A DNA stretch of 64,000 bases from Sphingobium nicotianae (GTDB taxonomy: Bacteria; Pseudomonadota; Alphaproteobacteria; Sphingomonadales; Sphingomonadaceae), in NCBI RefSeq assembly GCF_018603885.1, contig NZ_JAHGAW010000003.1, forward strand, positions 62,001 through 126,000, given 5' to 3'. The translations under genes were made by a program, and so were the position numbers. Of this stretch, positions 45,133 through 55,442 are shown piece by piece. The notes under the pieces are model-generated. The model did no database searches and had not been told where the DNA came from. It saw nothing but the letters and a program-made list of their open reading frames with translations. The first letter of the stretch is position 1. Every line of letters starts with the position of its first letter.

Positions 45133-47910
45133 ATGAACAAGGTTCCCGACTCCCTGCATGGCCGCCGCTCGATCATCGATCGCCGCCAGGTCGCCGACGC
45201 GCTGAACGACCAGCTCGCCGGGTTGCCGGATACGACCGCGCGGCGTGAGGCGATCGTCGCGGCGCTTCGCGCGGCGCTTGCCGTCGGCCGCGAGGAAGTC
45301 TCGCGCCGCCTCGCCGCCAATCCGACACGCGGGCGCGATGCGGTCACCTCGCAAGCTTTCCTGATGGACCAGATCATCCGCATCCTCTTCGATGCGACGA
45401 TCGCCTGGCTCTATCCGATCAGCAACCCGACCGCCTCCGAGCGGCTGACCCTGATCGCCGTGGGCGGCTACGGTCGCGGCGAGATGGCGCCGTATAGCGA
45501 CGTCGATATCGGCTTCATCACGCCCTACAAGCCGACCGAATGGACCGAGCAGGTCATCGAATCCATGCTCTATGCGCTGTGGGATCTCGGCCTGAAGGTC
45601 GGCCACTCCAGCCGGTCGATCGACGAGACGATGCGCATGGCCAGGGCGGACCTCACCATCCGCACCGCGCTGCTCGAAGCCCGCTTCATCTGGGGTGATC
45701 GCACGGTCTATGAGGAATGCGTGAGGCGCTTCGACAAGGACGTCATGCAGGGCACCGCACGCACCTTCGTGGCCGAGAAGCTCGCCGAGCGCGACGCCCG
45801 CCACAAGCAGATGGGCGACAGCCGCTATGTCGTGGAGCCCAATGTCAAGGAAGGCAAGGGCGGCCTGCGTGACCTGCACACGCTCTTTTGGATCGGCAAA
45901 TATGTGCATCGCGTCCGCTCGGTCGCTGAGCTGGTCGATGTCGGGTTGCTCACCCGCGCCGAACTCTCGCAATTCCAGCGCGCCGAGAATTTCCTGTGGG
46001 CCGTGCGCTGCCACATGCACGAGCTCTCGAAACGCGCGGAGGATCGCCTGACCTTCGACCTCCAGCTTGAGGTCGCGCGGCGCATGGGCTTCACCGAGAA
46101 GCGCGGCCGCTCCTCGGTCGAGCGCTTCATGCATCTCTATTTCCTGATGGCCAAGACGGTCGGCGACCTCACCGGCGTGTTCCTCGCCCATCTCGACGAT
46201 GCCATGGCGAAGAAGGGCCGGCGTTATATTCCAGCCATGTTCACCCGCCCCAAGAAACTCGACGGCTTCGTGCTGGATCGCGGGCGCATCTCGATCCCCG
46301 ACGACAGTTTCTTCCGCGAGAAGCCGGCGCGGATGATCGAGATCTTCGCGCTCGCGGACAAGCATGATCTCCAAATCCACCCGAACACGATGCGCGCGCT
46401 CAATCGCGACGCCGTACTGATCGACCGGGCCGTGCGCGAGGATCCCCAGGCCAATGCCCTGTTCATGAGCGTGCTGACCTCGCCGCGCGATCCCGAGAAG
46501 GTGCTGCGCTGGATGAACGAGGCTGGCACCTTCGGCCGTTTCGTGCCGGACTTCGGCCGCGTCGTCGCGCAAATGCAGTTCGACATGTATCATCACTATA
46601 CGGTCGACGAGCACACCATCCGCGCGATCGGCCTGCTCGCCAAGATCGAGAAGGGCGAGTTCAAGGATGATCATCCGCTTGCCACCGCGATCATCGCCAA
46701 GATTCTCTCGCGCCGCGTGCTCTATGTCTCGGTGCTGCTGCACGACATCGCCAAGGGGCGGGGCGGCGATCACAGCCTGCTCGGCGCGCAGGTGGCGGAG
46801 AAGCTCTGCCCGCGCCTCGGCATGAGCGCGGCGGAGACCGAGACGGTCGCCTGGCTGGTCAAATATCATCTGCTGATGTCGGCCACCGCCTTCAAGCGCG
46901 ATCTGGCCGATTACAAGACCATCCTCGACTTCGCCGAGGTGGTGCAGAGCCCTGAGCGGCTCCGCTTGCTGGTGCTGCTCACCATCGTCGATATTCGCGC
47001 CGTCGGCCCGGGCGTCTGGAACAGTTGGAAGCGCCAGCTCCTTACCGAGCTGTATGACGCCGCCGAGGAGGTTATCCGTCCCGGCCACAAGCAGCGCGGG
47101 CGGCAGGAGCGGATCGCCGCCAAGCGCGAGGCTCTCAGCCAGCGCCTCGGCATCGACGCCAAGGCGTTCGAGAAGCTGGTGAAACGCTTCCCCGACTCAT
47201 ACTGGATCGCCGAGCCGGATCATATTCTCGAGAAGAATGCGCGGCATCTGCTGGCCGCCGGCCGGTCCGACCTGTCGATCGACGCTCAGCCCGACCCCGA
47301 GCGCGGGGCGACGCTCGTCACCGTCTATGCCGCCGACCATCCCGGCCTCTTCTATCGTCTCGCCGGGGCCATCCATCTCGCAGGGGGCAACATCATCGAC
47401 GCGCGCATCCACACGCTGCGGGATGGCACCGCGCTCGACAACTTCCTGGTGCAGGATCCGTTCGGCGGCCGGTTCGACGGGCCGGAGCAGATTGCCCGCA
47501 TCAAGACCTATATCGAGGATGCGCTGCTCAACCGACAGACGCTGATGGCCAAGCTCGACCAGCGCCCGCTGCCGCGCACCCGCGCCGAGGCCTTCGAGGT
47601 GGTGCCGCAGGTGCTGATCGACAACAAGGCGTCGAACCGCTTCACCGTCGTCGAGATCGCCGCCCGCGACCGGCCGGCGCTGCTCTTGAGCCTCGCCTTC
47701 GCGCTCTTCCAGTCGAAGACCATGGTCCACAGCGCCCATGTCGCCACCTTCGGCGAGCGCGCCGTCGACACTTTCTATCTCACCGACCTGCTGGGCGGGA
47801 AACTTGAAAGCAAGACCCGCCTCGCGACGCTGGAGCGCCGCCTGATTGAGGCCGCGACCAACACGGCGGGCGAGATGCTCGACGTCAACGCCTTCGCGAT
47901 GTCGAGCTGA
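45133..47910 (+). CDS. glnD: [Protein-PII] uridylyltransferase / uridylyl-removing enzyme
   Basis: Seen: 925 residues. Nucleotidyltransferase motif GGYGRGEMAPYSDVDIGF near residue 113; HD domain with VSVLLHDIAKGRGGDHSLLG near 540; two C-terminal ACT domains (VYAADHPGLFYRLAGAIHLA and VEIAARDRPALLLSLAFALF). Known: senses glutamine and adds or removes UMP on PII proteins, controlling nitrogen assimilation. Six bases behind mutS, probably co-transcribed. All domains are intact. Confidence 0.97.
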   Translation: MNKVPDSLHGRRSIIDRRQVADALNDQLAGLPDTTARREAIVAALRAALAVGREEVSRRLAANPTRGRDAVTSQAFLMDQIIRILFDATIAWLYPISNPTASERLTLIAVGGYGRGEMAPYSDVDIGFITPYKPTEWTEQVIESMLYALWDLGLKVGHSSRSIDETMRMARADLTIRTALLEARFIWGDRTVYEECVRRFDKDVMQGTARTFVAEKLAERDARHKQMGDSRYVVEPNVKEGKGGLRDLHTLFWIGKYVHRVRSVAELVDVGLLTRAELSQFQRAENFLWAVRCHMHELSKRAEDRLTFDLQLEVARRMGFTEKRGRSSVERFMHLYFLMAKTVGDLTGVFLAHLDDAMAKKGRRYIPAMFTRPKKLDGFVLDRGRISIPDDSFFREKPARMIEIFALADKHDLQIHPNTMRALNRDAVLIDRAVREDPQANALFMSVLTSPRDPEKVLRWMNEAGTFGRFVPDFGRVVAQMQFDMYHHYTVDEHTIRAIGLLAKIEKGEFKDDHPLATAIIAKILSRRVLYVSVLLHDIAKGRGGDHSLLGAQVAEKLCPRLGMSAAETETVAWLVKYHLLMSATAFKRDLADYKTILDFAEVVQSPERLRLLVLLTIVDIRAVGPGVWNSWKRQLLTELYDAAEEVIRPGHKQRGRQERIAAKREALSQRLGIDAKAFEKLVKRFPDSYWIAEPDHILEKNARHLLAAGRSDLSIDAQPDPERGATLVTVYAADHPGLFYRLAGAIHLAGGNIIDARIHTLRDGTALDNFLVQDPFGGRFDGPEQIARIKTYIEDALLNRQTLMAKLDQRPLPRTRAEAFEVVPQVLIDNKASNRFTVVEIAARDRPALLLSLAFALFQSKTMVHSAHVATFGERAVDTFYLTDLLGGKLESKTRLATLERRLIEAATNTAGEMLDVNAFAMSS

Positions 47911-47933
47911 GGCTCGGGGCCATCGCGCTGCCC

Positions 47934-48494
47934 ATGGATGCCGAGTCAGATCTCGAAACCGTCCTGCTGGGCCCGGTCCTCGCGACCCGCGACTGCGGCG
48001 ACTGCACGACCTGCTGCTCCGTCCTCACCCTCGACACGCCCGACTTCAAGAAACCGGCGGGCGCCCCCTGCACGCATCTTACGGCGCGGGGATGCAGCAT
48101 CCACGCGGTTCGCCCGCATGTCTGCCGCACATGGTTCTGCGCCTGGCGCCGGGTTGCGGCGATGCCCGAAGCGGCCCGGCCGGACCGGTCCGGCCTGCTC
48201 GTGTCGATCAATTTCGTGCGCGAGCCGAGCAATTGCCTCGAAAGCATCTCGATCAACGTCCGCATGCTTCCCGGCAGCGCCGCGATCCAGAACGGCATGG
48301 CGCAGCAGGTGCTCGACAGCCTGTGCGATCAGCTCATCCCGGTCTGGTTCAGCGACGGGTCGCGCAAGATGCTGATGCACCCGGACAACGACGTCGCCCA
48401 GCTCATCATCTCGGGAGAGCCCGCCCCCGCGCATCTGGCTGAAGAGGTCGCTGCCTGGCGCGAGCGCTATGCCATCTTCGGGGCGAACGGCTAG
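47934..48494 (+). CDS. YkgJ-type cysteine-cluster protein
   Basis: Seen: 186 residues. DCGDCTTCCSVLTLDTPDFK near residue 20, then GAPCTHLTARGCSIHAVRPH and CRTWFCAW, the YkgJ/CxxCxxCC pattern. Known: likely metal or iron-sulfur binding; function unknown. Lies 23 bases after glnD on the same strand. Second Cys-cluster protein in the window; the other is YcgN at 30934-31359. Confidence 0.88.
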   Translation: MDAESDLETVLLGPVLATRDCGDCTTCCSVLTLDTPDFKKPAGAPCTHLTARGCSIHAVRPHVCRTWFCAWRRVAAMPEAARPDRSGLLVSINFVREPSNCLESISINVRMLPGSAAIQNGMAQQVLDSLCDQLIPVWFSDGSRKMLMHPDNDVAQLIISGEPAPAHLAEEVAAWRERYAIFGANG

Positions 48495-48525
48495 GCGGCG
48501 ATTTCTAGTTATTTCACACCCGGAA

Positions 48526-48572
48526 CCGTTCGTCCGAGCCTGTCGAAGGGTCGGGCTGAGCTTATCGAAAAG
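48526..48572. repeat. Intergenic repeat copy (GTTCG...TGTCGAAGGG type)
   Basis: 48526-48550 reads as CCGTTCGTCCGAGCCTGTCG then AAGGG, closely matching the left arm of the element at 55443-55468. A second, degenerate direct copy (GGGCTGAGCTTATCGAAA) follows. Unlike the 55.4-kb element I see no matching inverted arm here, so this appears to be a half or decayed copy. It lies between convergent genes. Confidence 0.55.
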
Positions 48573-48590
48573 CCATCAATCGCGGGCCTG

Positions 48591-49157
48591 TCACCCCCGG
48601 AAATTCCCCGGATAGGCAATCTCGTCGCGCGCCTTGCGGCCGCTCACCACTTCGCGCGCGCGCAGTGCTTCGGAGAGACTGTCGGGATCGCCCATGCGGC
48701 CGAGCGCGATCGCGGCTTCCAGCTTGAACGTGTCCGGCAGGCCCAGCCCTTCGGCGGCGGCCTTGTAGTCCACGCCGGCCATGCCGTGGCTATGATAGCC
48801 CAGCATCGTCGCCTGCAGGGCGAGCAGCCCCCAGGCCGCGCCGGCATCGAAGCTGTGCGTGCCGCTCGCCCGCTCGCCCATATATTTGTCCGAGGCGATG
48901 TAGATCAGCACCGAGGCATTCTCCGCCCAGGCGCGGTTGCCCGGCACCAGATAGGAAAGGAAGCGCTCCCAGTTGGCGTCGCCGCGCTTGGCGTAGAGCA
49001 GGCGCCAGGGCTGGTGATTCATCGCGGACGGCGCAAAGCGCGCGGCATCGAGGATCGTATCGAGATCCTCGTCCGGCATGTCGCTTGCGTCGAAGGCGCG
49101 CGGCGACCAGCGATCGAGGAACAGGGAATGCAGCTTGGTGTCGGTGGTGCGCGTCAT
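48591..49157 (-). CDS. Nitroreductase family protein
   Basis: Seen: 188 residues. LDRWSPRAFDASDMPDEDLD, AARFAPSAMNHQPWRLLYAK with the FMN contacts, DAGAAWGLLALQATMLGYHS and the C-terminal GRMGDPDSL with a short helix, a standard nitroreductase. Known: FMN-dependent NAD(P)H oxidoreductase on nitro-aromatics or other acceptors; substrate unknown. Start ATG 49157 with GGGAGCC upstream; an ATG at 49172 would add five residues. Convergent with the Cys-cluster gene across a repeat. Confidence 0.92.
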   Translation of the reverse strand: MTRTTDTKLHSLFLDRWSPRAFDASDMPDEDLDTILDAARFAPSAMNHQPWRLLYAKRGDANWERFLSYLVPGNRAWAENASVLIYIASDKYMGERASGTHSFDAGAAWGLLALQATMLGYHSHGMAGVDYKAAAEGLGLPDTFKLEAAIALGRMGDPDSLSEALRAREVVSGRKARDEIAYPGNFRG

Positions 49158-49426
49158 GCGGGCGGCTCCCATGGGCGAGGATGTCGCCGTCCCCGATAGC
49201 CGCTGCGCCCCGGCGCCGCCAAGCGCCATGACAAAATCCTGTCCTACAGCGCCTGATCGATGGCAGGACATGCCTGCTCTTTCTCACCCGTGAATAATCG
49301 CTTTTCTCGATCACGCGTCAGCAGGCGTCGACGGATTATCCCCTTTTCGATGTTTTAATTCTTGTCCGCACCGTGACCTTCGTGAACTTCGCAAGATTAT
49401 TGCGCAGTCTTGATCGACTGGCTCGA

Positions 49427-50221
49427 TCAGTGCGAGAGCAGCAGGGGTATCGGCGCCTTGGCGAGCAAGGTCTTGGTCGCACCGCCGAAGAGCTGCTCGC
49501 GCAGGCGGCTGTGGCCATAGCTGCCCATCGCGCACCAGGCGGCGCCGGAAGTGCGCAATGCGTCGAGCAACTGCGCGCTCACATCACCGGTCTTCGCCTC
49601 CATCCGCGCGGTCACCTTGCAGCCGTGCCGGTCGAGATAGGCCGCGACATCGCCGGGATCCGCATCGCCCGCGCCGATCGTCAGCACTTCGACCTCGCTG
49701 GCCAGCTTGAGCAGCGGCACGGCGGCGCGAATCGCGGCATCGGCCGCCGCGCTGCCGTCCCAGGTCACCAGCGCCTTGCCGCTGAGGTCGACGCCGCGGG
49801 TCTGCTCGGTCGGCACCAGCAGGATCGGCGCCGAGGTGAGCTCGGCAAGGCGCGAGGCGGCGCTACCCGATTCGGCGATCTCGCCGACGCCCCGCTTGCC
49901 GACCACGATCAGGTCGACGAGCCGCGCATTGTCGGTGATCGCCGTATCCGACTGGCTGTGCACCCGGGCCCATTCATAGCTGACGCCTTCATTGGCGAGG
50001 CGAGGCTCGAGGCGATCGACATTGCCGTCCTCATTCTCGCGCTCATCCAGCAGCATGACGCCCGGCGCGCCGCCAATGCCGAACCCGTCCGCGATGACCG
50101 GCATCTGCACGACGTCGAGGCAGACGAGATGCCCCTCGACGGCGCGCACCACATCCAGCGCACATTGCAGCCGCGCCTCCTGACACACATCATCATGGAT
50201 CAGCACCATCACGGTCTTCAT
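49427..50221 (-). CDS. Universal stress protein, two-domain UspA type
   Basis: Seen: 264 residues. First Usp half is divergent (MVLIHDDVCQEARLQCALDV); the second half shows VTWDGSAAADAAIRAAVPLL and the ATP-binding GSYGHSRLREQLFGGATKTL motif (GxxGHSxxRExxxGGxT), plus a terminal PIPLLLSH. VGKRGVGEIAESGSAA in the middle is a second, weaker G-loop. Start ATG 50221 preceded by GGAGG. Known: stress-inducible nucleotide-binding proteins, cytoplasmic. Divergent from rpmI-rplT. Confidence 0.92.
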   Translation of the reverse strand: MKTVMVLIHDDVCQEARLQCALDVVRAVEGHLVCLDVVQMPVIADGFGIGGAPGVMLLDERENEDGNVDRLEPRLANEGVSYEWARVHSQSDTAITDNARLVDLIVVGKRGVGEIAESGSAASRLAELTSAPILLVPTEQTRGVDLSGKALVTWDGSAAADAAIRAAVPLLKLASEVEVLTIGAGDADPGDVAAYLDRHGCKVTARMEAKTGDVSAQLLDALRTSGAAWCAMGSYGHSRLREQLFGGATKTLLAKAPIPLLLSH

Positions 50222-50452
50222 GGCAACGCCTCCTGTCGCGTCCGACTCATCCTCTTCGAACTTCTTTCATAGTGTCGCATTATGGCGCCTGTTCCTTGAC
50301 CCGAGTCAAACGGAAGCCGTCACGGGAAGCGGGGATTCTTGGGACTTGCCTCAGGCGCCCTGCCTGACTATAGCGCCGCGCTTCCATGTTATCCGTGGAA
50401 AGCAAGAGGGACGGGCCGGCCAGTAGGGCTGCCGTGTTCGTCCGCAAACGTC

Positions 50453-50466
50453 TGCGAGCGCTCGCA
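50453..50466. promoter_or_regulatory. 14-base perfect palindrome in the rpmI leader
   Basis: TGCGAGCGCTCGCA is a perfect palindrome 33 bases upstream of the rpmI start, within the 278-base divergent gap between the universal stress gene and rpmI. It could be an operator or part of an RNA hairpin in the leader. I see no evidence for an L20-type autoregulatory leader beyond this. Confidence 0.35.
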
Positions 50467-50499
50467 AGAGCCGCCGCGCCAAAAGACAAGGAGACGAAA

Positions 50500-50703
50500 A
50501 TGCCCAAGATGAAGACCAAGAGCGGTGTGAAGAAGCGCTTCAAATTCACCGCCACCGGCAAGGTCAAGCATGGTGTCGCCGGCAAGCGCCACCGCCTGAT
50601 CAGCCACAACGCGAAATATATTCGCCAGAACCGCGGCACCTCCGTGCTGTCCGACGCGGATGTTGCTCATGTGCGCCTCTGGGCGCCCTATGGCCTCAAG
50701 TAA
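50500..50703 (+). CDS. rpmI: 50S ribosomal protein L35
   Basis: Seen: 67 residues, [20 protein letters not shown] at the start and a Lys/Arg-rich body with [12 protein letters not shown], standard L35. Strong ribosome site AAGGAG at 50488-50493. Known: component of the large subunit near the exit tunnel. The usual infC is not upstream; a universal stress gene on the other strand is. rplT follows 12 bases later. Confidence 0.98.
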   Translation: MPKMKTKSGVKKRFKFTATGKVKHGVAGKRHRLISHNAKYIRQNRGTSVLSDADVAHVRLWAPYGLK

Positions 50704-50715
50704 GGAGTAGGGCAC

Positions 50716-51078
50716 ATGGCACGTATCAAGCGCGGCACAACCACACGCGCCAAGCACAAGCGGATTCTGGAGCAGGCGAAGGGCTATTATGGCCGTCGCA
50801 AGAACACCATCCGCATCGCCCGCCAGGCCGTCGAGAAGGCCGGTCAGTATGCCTATCGCGACCGCAAGGTTAAGAAGCGCAGCTTCCGCGGCCTGTGGAT
50901 CCAGCGCATCAATGCCGCCGTCCGCGCCGAGGGCCTGACCTATGGCGTGTTCATGCACGGCCTGAAGCTGGCCGGCGTCGAGCTCGACCGCAAGGTGCTG
51001 GCCGACATCGCGATGAACGACGGCGATGTCTTCAAGGGCATCATCGCGCAGGCGCGCGCGGCGCTCCCGGCGGCATAA
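50716..51078 (+). CDS. rplT: 50S ribosomal protein L20
   Basis: Seen: 120 residues. [20 protein letters not shown] at the start, [20 protein letters not shown], then [20 protein letters not shown], the standard L20. AAGGAG ribosome site right behind the rpmI stop (50702-50707). Known: L20 binds 23S rRNA early in assembly and represses its operon in some bacteria. A strong terminator follows at 51103. Confidence 0.98.
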   Translation: MARIKRGTTTRAKHKRILEQAKGYYGRRKNTIRIARQAVEKAGQYAYRDRKVKKRSFRGLWIQRINAAVRAEGLTYGVFMHGLKLAGVELDRKVLADIAMNDGDVFKGIIAQARAALPAA

Positions 51079-51102
51079 GGGTCTTCAACCCAAGTGATCC
51101 AG

Positions 51103-51144
51103 GCGGGCGCCGAGGCAGACAGCTTCGGCGCCCGCTCTTGTTTT
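51103..51144 (+). terminator. Rho-independent terminator after rplT
   Basis: An 11-bp perfect stem, GCGGGCGCCGA (51103-51113) with TCGGCGCCCGC (51125-51135), an 11-base loop, then a T-rich run TCTTGTTTT. It lies 25 bases after the rplT stop and separates the ribosomal operon from the LysE gene. Confidence 0.9.
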
Positions 51145-51197
51145 CGGCTCTCGCGCCCGCGGCTCTCCGCCCGGGCATCGCAGGAAAGAGGATAGAA

Positions 51198-51815
51198 ATG
51201 ACGCTGCATGTCTGGTCGCTCTATGTGGTGGCCGTGTTCCTGATCTCCGCCACGCCGGGGCCGAACATGCTGCACGTCATGAGCCAGTCGATCCATTTCG
51301 GCCCGCGCCGCGCGCTCGCCACCATGTGCGGCCTGATGAGCGCCGTGCTGCTCTGCCTGGTCGCCTCCGCGCTCGGCCTCGGAGCCTTGTTCAAGGCGGC
51401 GCCGCGCCTGTTCGATCTGCTGCGCTACGCGGGCGTTGCCTATCTCATCTATCTCGGTATCAGGGCGTGGCGCGCGCGCATCTCGACCGATGACGAAGGG
51501 CCGGGGTCCCCGCGCAGCGGCTGGACCCTGTTCGGCACCGGCCTATTGACCGGGCTCAGCAATCCGAAGCTGATCGTCTTCGCCGCCGCGCTCTTCCCCC
51601 AGTTCATCGATCCGCAGCGCGCCTTCGCACCGCAACTTGCGATCCTTGTGGGGAGCTTCGTGGTTATCGAAAGCTTCTGGTATGCCGTCTATGCGTTCGG
51701 CGGGATGCGGTTGGCCGCCTGGCTGCGACCGGTCGCGCGCCAGCGGCTGTTCAACCGGCTGACCGGTGCCCTGTTCGTCGGCTTTGGCGGCGCCCTGCTC
51801 GGCAGCAGGGCCTGA
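51198..51815 (+). CDS. LysE/RhtB family amino-acid exporter
   Basis: Seen: 205 residues with six hydrophobic helices. LISATPGPNMLHVMSQSIHF at the N-terminus is the LysE hallmark (TPGPN), then TGLLTGLSNPKLIVFAAALF with the NPK motif near residue 120. Known: exports amino acids or homoserine lactones across the inner membrane. ATG 51198 with AGGAAAGAGGAT upstream; longer frames read back into rplT. It stands between rplT and pheS and has its own leader. Confidence 0.94.
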   Translation: MTLHVWSLYVVAVFLISATPGPNMLHVMSQSIHFGPRRALATMCGLMSAVLLCLVASALGLGALFKAAPRLFDLLRYAGVAYLIYLGIRAWRARISTDDEGPGSPRSGWTLFGTGLLTGLSNPKLIVFAAALFPQFIDPQRAFAPQLAILVGSFVVIESFWYAVYAFGGMRLAAWLRPVARQRLFNRLTGALFVGFGGALLGSRA

Positions 51816-51909
51816 CCGGCGCGGCCGCCGCGCAACAATTCGCGAGGAGGGCTGGTGATATCTCCGGCGCCCTTTTCGTTTGCGGGGAATTAGGCTAGCG
51901 GACCGGCCC

Positions 51910-53007
51910 ATGAGCGAGATCACATCCCTGAGAGACGGCCTCCTGGCCGACATCGCCACGGCGGACACGCTGGACGCGGTCGAGGCGCTGCGGGTCGGCG
52001 CACTCGGCAAGAGCGGCGTCGTGACCGGCCTGCTCAAGACATTGGGCGCGATGACGCCCGAGGAGCGCCAGGCCAAGGGCCCGGCGATCCACGATCTGCG
52101 CGAGAGCGTCACCGCCGCGATCACGGCGCGCAAGGCCGCGCTGGAGAGCGCAGCGCTCGATGCCCGTCTCGCCGCCGAGCGGATCGACATGAGCCTGCCG
52201 GCCCAACCGGTGCCGCAGGGCAGCGTTCATCCGGTCAGCCAGGTGATGGACGAGCTGGCCGAAATCTTCGCCGACCTCGGCTTCTCCGTCGCCACCGGCC
52301 CGGAGATCGAGGACGATTGGCGCAATTTCACCGCGCTCAACATTCCCGAGACGCATCCCGCCCGTGCTATGCATGACACCTTCTATTTCGGCGACAACGC
52401 GAGGGCCACCGGCGGAGACGGCAATCCGGCCGCCATGCTGCTGCGCACCCACACCTCACCGGTGCAGATCCGCACGATGATGAACGAGGCGCCGCCGATC
52501 CGCATCATCGCGCCGGGACGCGTCTATCGCTCGGACAGCGACGCCACGCACACGCCGATGTTCCATCAGATCGAGGGGCTGGTGATCGACAAGGGCATCA
52601 CCCTTGGCCATCTCAAATGGACGCTGGAGACCTTCCTCAAGGCCTATTTCGAGCGCGACGATCTTGCCATCCGCCTGCGGCCGAGCTTCTTCCCCTTCAC
52701 CGAGCCCTCGGTGGAGTTCGATGCCAGCTATTCGCTGGTCAACGGCCAGCGAGTGCTGGGCGGCAATGACGGCTTCATGGAGCTTGGCGGCTCTGGCATG
52801 GTGCATCCCAATGTCATCCGTGCCTGCGGGCTCGATCCGCAGGAGTGGCAGGGCTTCGCCTTCGGCATCGGCGTCGATCGCCTCGCCATGCTCAAATATG
52901 GCATGAACGACCTGCGCGCCTTCTTCGACGGGGACCTGCGCTGGCTGCGTCACTACGGCTTCTCGGCGCTGGACGTGCCCACGCTGAGCGGGGGAGTGGG
53001 CGCATGA
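51910..53007 (+). CDS. pheS: Phenylalanyl-tRNA synthetase alpha subunit
   Basis: Seen: 365 residues. N-terminal coiled-coil helices (1-85), then class II core: [35 protein letters not shown] (here [15 protein letters not shown]), [49 protein letters not shown], and [20 protein letters not shown]. Known: alpha subunit carries the active site of the heterotetramer. Start ATG 51910 with the frame overlapping pheT by four bases (53004-53007). Confidence 0.97.
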   Translation: MSEITSLRDGLLADIATADTLDAVEALRVGALGKSGVVTGLLKTLGAMTPEERQAKGPAIHDLRESVTAAITARKAALESAALDARLAAERIDMSLPAQPVPQGSVHPVSQVMDELAEIFADLGFSVATGPEIEDDWRNFTALNIPETHPARAMHDTFYFGDNARATGGDGNPAAMLLRTHTSPVQIRTMMNEAPPIRIIAPGRVYRSDSDATHTPMFHQIEGLVIDKGITLGHLKWTLETFLKAYFERDDLAIRLRPSFFPFTEPSVEFDASYSLVNGQRVLGGNDGFMELGGSGMVHPNVIRACGLDPQEWQGFAFGIGVDRLAMLKYGMNDLRAFFDGDLRWLRHYGFSALDVPTLSGGVGA

Positions 53008-55406
53008 AGTTCACCCTGTCCTGGCTCAAGGAGCATCTTGAGACCGACGCCACGCTTGACGAGGTTCTGGTCGCCCTGACCGATGTCGGCCTGGAGGTCG
53101 AAGGCGTCGAGAATCCAGCCGAGAAGCTCGCTGGGTTCAAGATCGCCAAGGTGCTGACCGCCGCGCCGCATCCGCAGGCCGACAAACTGCAGGTGCTGAG
53201 CGTCGACGCGGGCGACGGCCCGATGCAGGTCGTCTGCGGCGCGCCCAATGCGCGGGCGGGCCTGGTCGGCGTGTTCGGCACGCCCGGAACGACGGTGCCC
53301 GCCAACGGCATGGTGCTGCGCGTCGCCGCCATCCGCGGTGTCGAATCGAACGGTATGATGTGCTCCAGCCGCGAGCTGGAGCTGGGCGACGATCATGAGG
53401 GCATCATCGAGCTGCCGGCCGACGCGCCAGTCGGCACGGCCTTCGCCGACTATGCGCAGCTTGACGACCCAGTCATCGACGTCTCGATTACGCCCAACCG
53501 GCAGGATTGCATGGGTGTACGCGGCATTGCCCGCGATCTTGCCGCCAAGGGCCTCGGCCGCCTGCGCGCGCTCGACGACATCGTCGCCATGCTGCCGCAG
53601 ATCGCGCCGGACGGGCCGGGACCGGACGTGCGCACGGACGATCCGGACGGCTGCCCCGCTTTCTATGCGCAGAGCGTCCATAGCGTCAGCAACGGCCCGG
53701 CGCCGGAGTGGCTGCAGCGCCGCCTCAAGGCGATCGGCCAGAAACCGATCAGCGCGCTCGTCGACATCACCAACTTCATCATGATCGGCCTCGGCCGCCC
53801 GCTGCACGTCTATGACATGGCGAGCCTCAAGGGCGGCCTCGTCGCGCGCAAGGCGATGGCGGGCGAGCAGGTGCTGGCGCTCAACGGCAAGACCTACGCG
53901 CTGACCGAGACCATGACCGTCATCGCCGACGCCGAGACGGTGCACGACATCGGCGGCATCATGGGCGGCGAGCATTCGGGCGCGCAGGACGGCACCACCG
54001 ACGTCCTCATCGAATGCGCCTATTTTACGCCGGAGACGATTGCCCAGACCGGCCAGGCGCTTGCCCTCACCTCGGACGCGCGCCAGCGCTTCGAACGCGG
54101 CGTCGATCCCGCCTTCCTCGACGAGGGTCTGGCGATCGCGACGCGGCTCGTGCTTGCGCTGTGCGGCGGCAAAGCCAGCGCGGTGACCCGCGCGGGCACG
54201 CCGCCGACACAGCCCAACATCGTCACCGGTTATCTGCCCGAAATGGTCGAGGGCCTCGCCGGCGTCAGCGTCGCGCCGGACCGGCAGCAGGCGATCCTCG
54301 CATCGCTCGGCTTCACGGTCGAGAGCGGCGAGACCTGGGCCGTCACCGCGCCGAGCTGGCGCCGCGACATTGCCGGCACGGCCGACATCGTCGAGGAAGT
54401 CGTGCGTATCGAGGGCTTGGACAAGGTGCCCTCGACGCCGCTGCCGCGCGCGCCCGGCGTCGCCCGGCCGACCGCGACGCCGCTTCAGCTCGTCGAGCGC
54501 CGGGCGCGCCGGGCCGCCGCCGCACATGGCCTCAACGAGGCGATCAACTGGTCCTTCATCTCGGAAGCCGAGGCCGCGCCCTTCGGCGGCGGCGACTGGA
54601 CCTTGGCCAATCCGATCAGCGAGGACATGAAGGTCATGCGCCCGACCTTGCTGGCCGGGCTATTGTCCGCCGCGCGGCGCAATGCGGATCGTGGCGCCGC
54701 CTCAGTCCGCCTGTTCGAGATCGGCCGACGCTATTTCCGCGACACAGACGGCTCCAGCAGCGAGCATCCGACGCTCGGGCTGGTAATGGCCGGCGAAAAG
54801 CAGCCGCGCGGCTGGCAGGATGGCAAGGCAAAGGCGTTCGACGCGTTCGACGCCAAGGCCGAAGTTCTCGCCCTGCTGACCGCCATTGATGCACCGGTCG
54901 CCAAGCTGCAAATGATGGGCGACGCGGGCCATGCCTATCATCCCGGTCAGTCAGGCACCCTGCGGCTCGGTCCCAAGACCGTGGTCGCGGCCTATGGCGT
55001 GCTCCACCCGCGCCTCGCCCGGGCCTTCGATCTGGATGGTACGGTGGTTGCCGCGGAAATCTATCTGGATGCCATTCCGCAGCGCAAGAAGAGCGGTTTC
55101 ATGCGCGCGCCTTATGCACCACCCGCCTTGCAGGCGGTGACGCGTGACTTCGCCTTCCTGGTGCCCGAAGCGCTGGAAGGTGACGCGCTGGTGCGGGCCG
55201 TGCGTGGCGCCGACAGGAATGCCATCGTCGAGGCACGCCTCTTCGATGTCTTCGCAGGACAAGGCGTGCCCGAGGGGCACAAGAGCCTCGCCATCGAGGT
55301 GACGCTCCAGCCGGGCGAGAAGAGCTTCACCGACGACGAACTGAAGGGCATTGCCGAGCGCATCGTCGCGGCGGCGGGCAAGGTGGGTGCGTCCTTGCGG
55401 GGTTAG
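53004..55406 (+). CDS. pheT: Phenylalanyl-tRNA synthetase beta subunit
   Basis: Seen: 800 residues. [20 protein letters not shown] at the start; EMAP-type tRNA-binding domain near residues 40-150 ([20 protein letters not shown]); B3/B4 editing domain near 205-380 with [18 protein letters not shown]5 domain near 400-470; catalytic-like core with [13 protein letters not shown]-terminal anticodon-binding FDX-ACB domain ending [12 protein letters not shown]. Known: carries editing of mischarged Tyr. ATG overlaps the pheS stop by ATGA. A repeat follows the stop. Confidence 0.97.
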   Translation: MKFTLSWLKEHLETDATLDEVLVALTDVGLEVEGVENPAEKLAGFKIAKVLTAAPHPQADKLQVLSVDAGDGPMQVVCGAPNARAGLVGVFGTPGTTVPANGMVLRVAAIRGVESNGMMCSSRELELGDDHEGIIELPADAPVGTAFADYAQLDDPVIDVSITPNRQDCMGVRGIARDLAAKGLGRLRALDDIVAMLPQIAPDGPGPDVRTDDPDGCPAFYAQSVHSVSNGPAPEWLQRRLKAIGQKPISALVDITNFIMIGLGRPLHVYDMASLKGGLVARKAMAGEQVLALNGKTYALTETMTVIADAETVHDIGGIMGGEHSGAQDGTTDVLIECAYFTPETIAQTGQALALTSDARQRFERGVDPAFLDEGLAIATRLVLALCGGKASAVTRAGTPPTQPNIVTGYLPEMVEGLAGVSVAPDRQQAILASLGFTVESGETWAVTAPSWRRDIAGTADIVEEVVRIEGLDKVPSTPLPRAPGVARPTATPLQLVERRARRAAAAHGLNEAINWSFISEAEAAPFGGGDWTLANPISEDMKVMRPTLLAGLLSAARRNADRGAASVRLFEIGRRYFRDTDGSSSEHPTLGLVMAGEKQPRGWQDGKAKAFDAFDAKAEVLALLTAIDAPVAKLQMMGDAGHAYHPGQSGTLRLGPKTVVAAYGVLHPRLARAFDLDGTVVAAEIYLDAIPQRKKSGFMRAPYAPPALQAVTRDFAFLVPEALEGDALVRAVRGADRNAIVEARLFDVFAGQGVPEGHKSLAIEVTLQPGEKSFTDDELKGIAERIVAAAGKVGASLRG

Positions 55407-55442
55407 CGTCTGGCCGTTTTAACCCGAGAACCGTTACATTCT

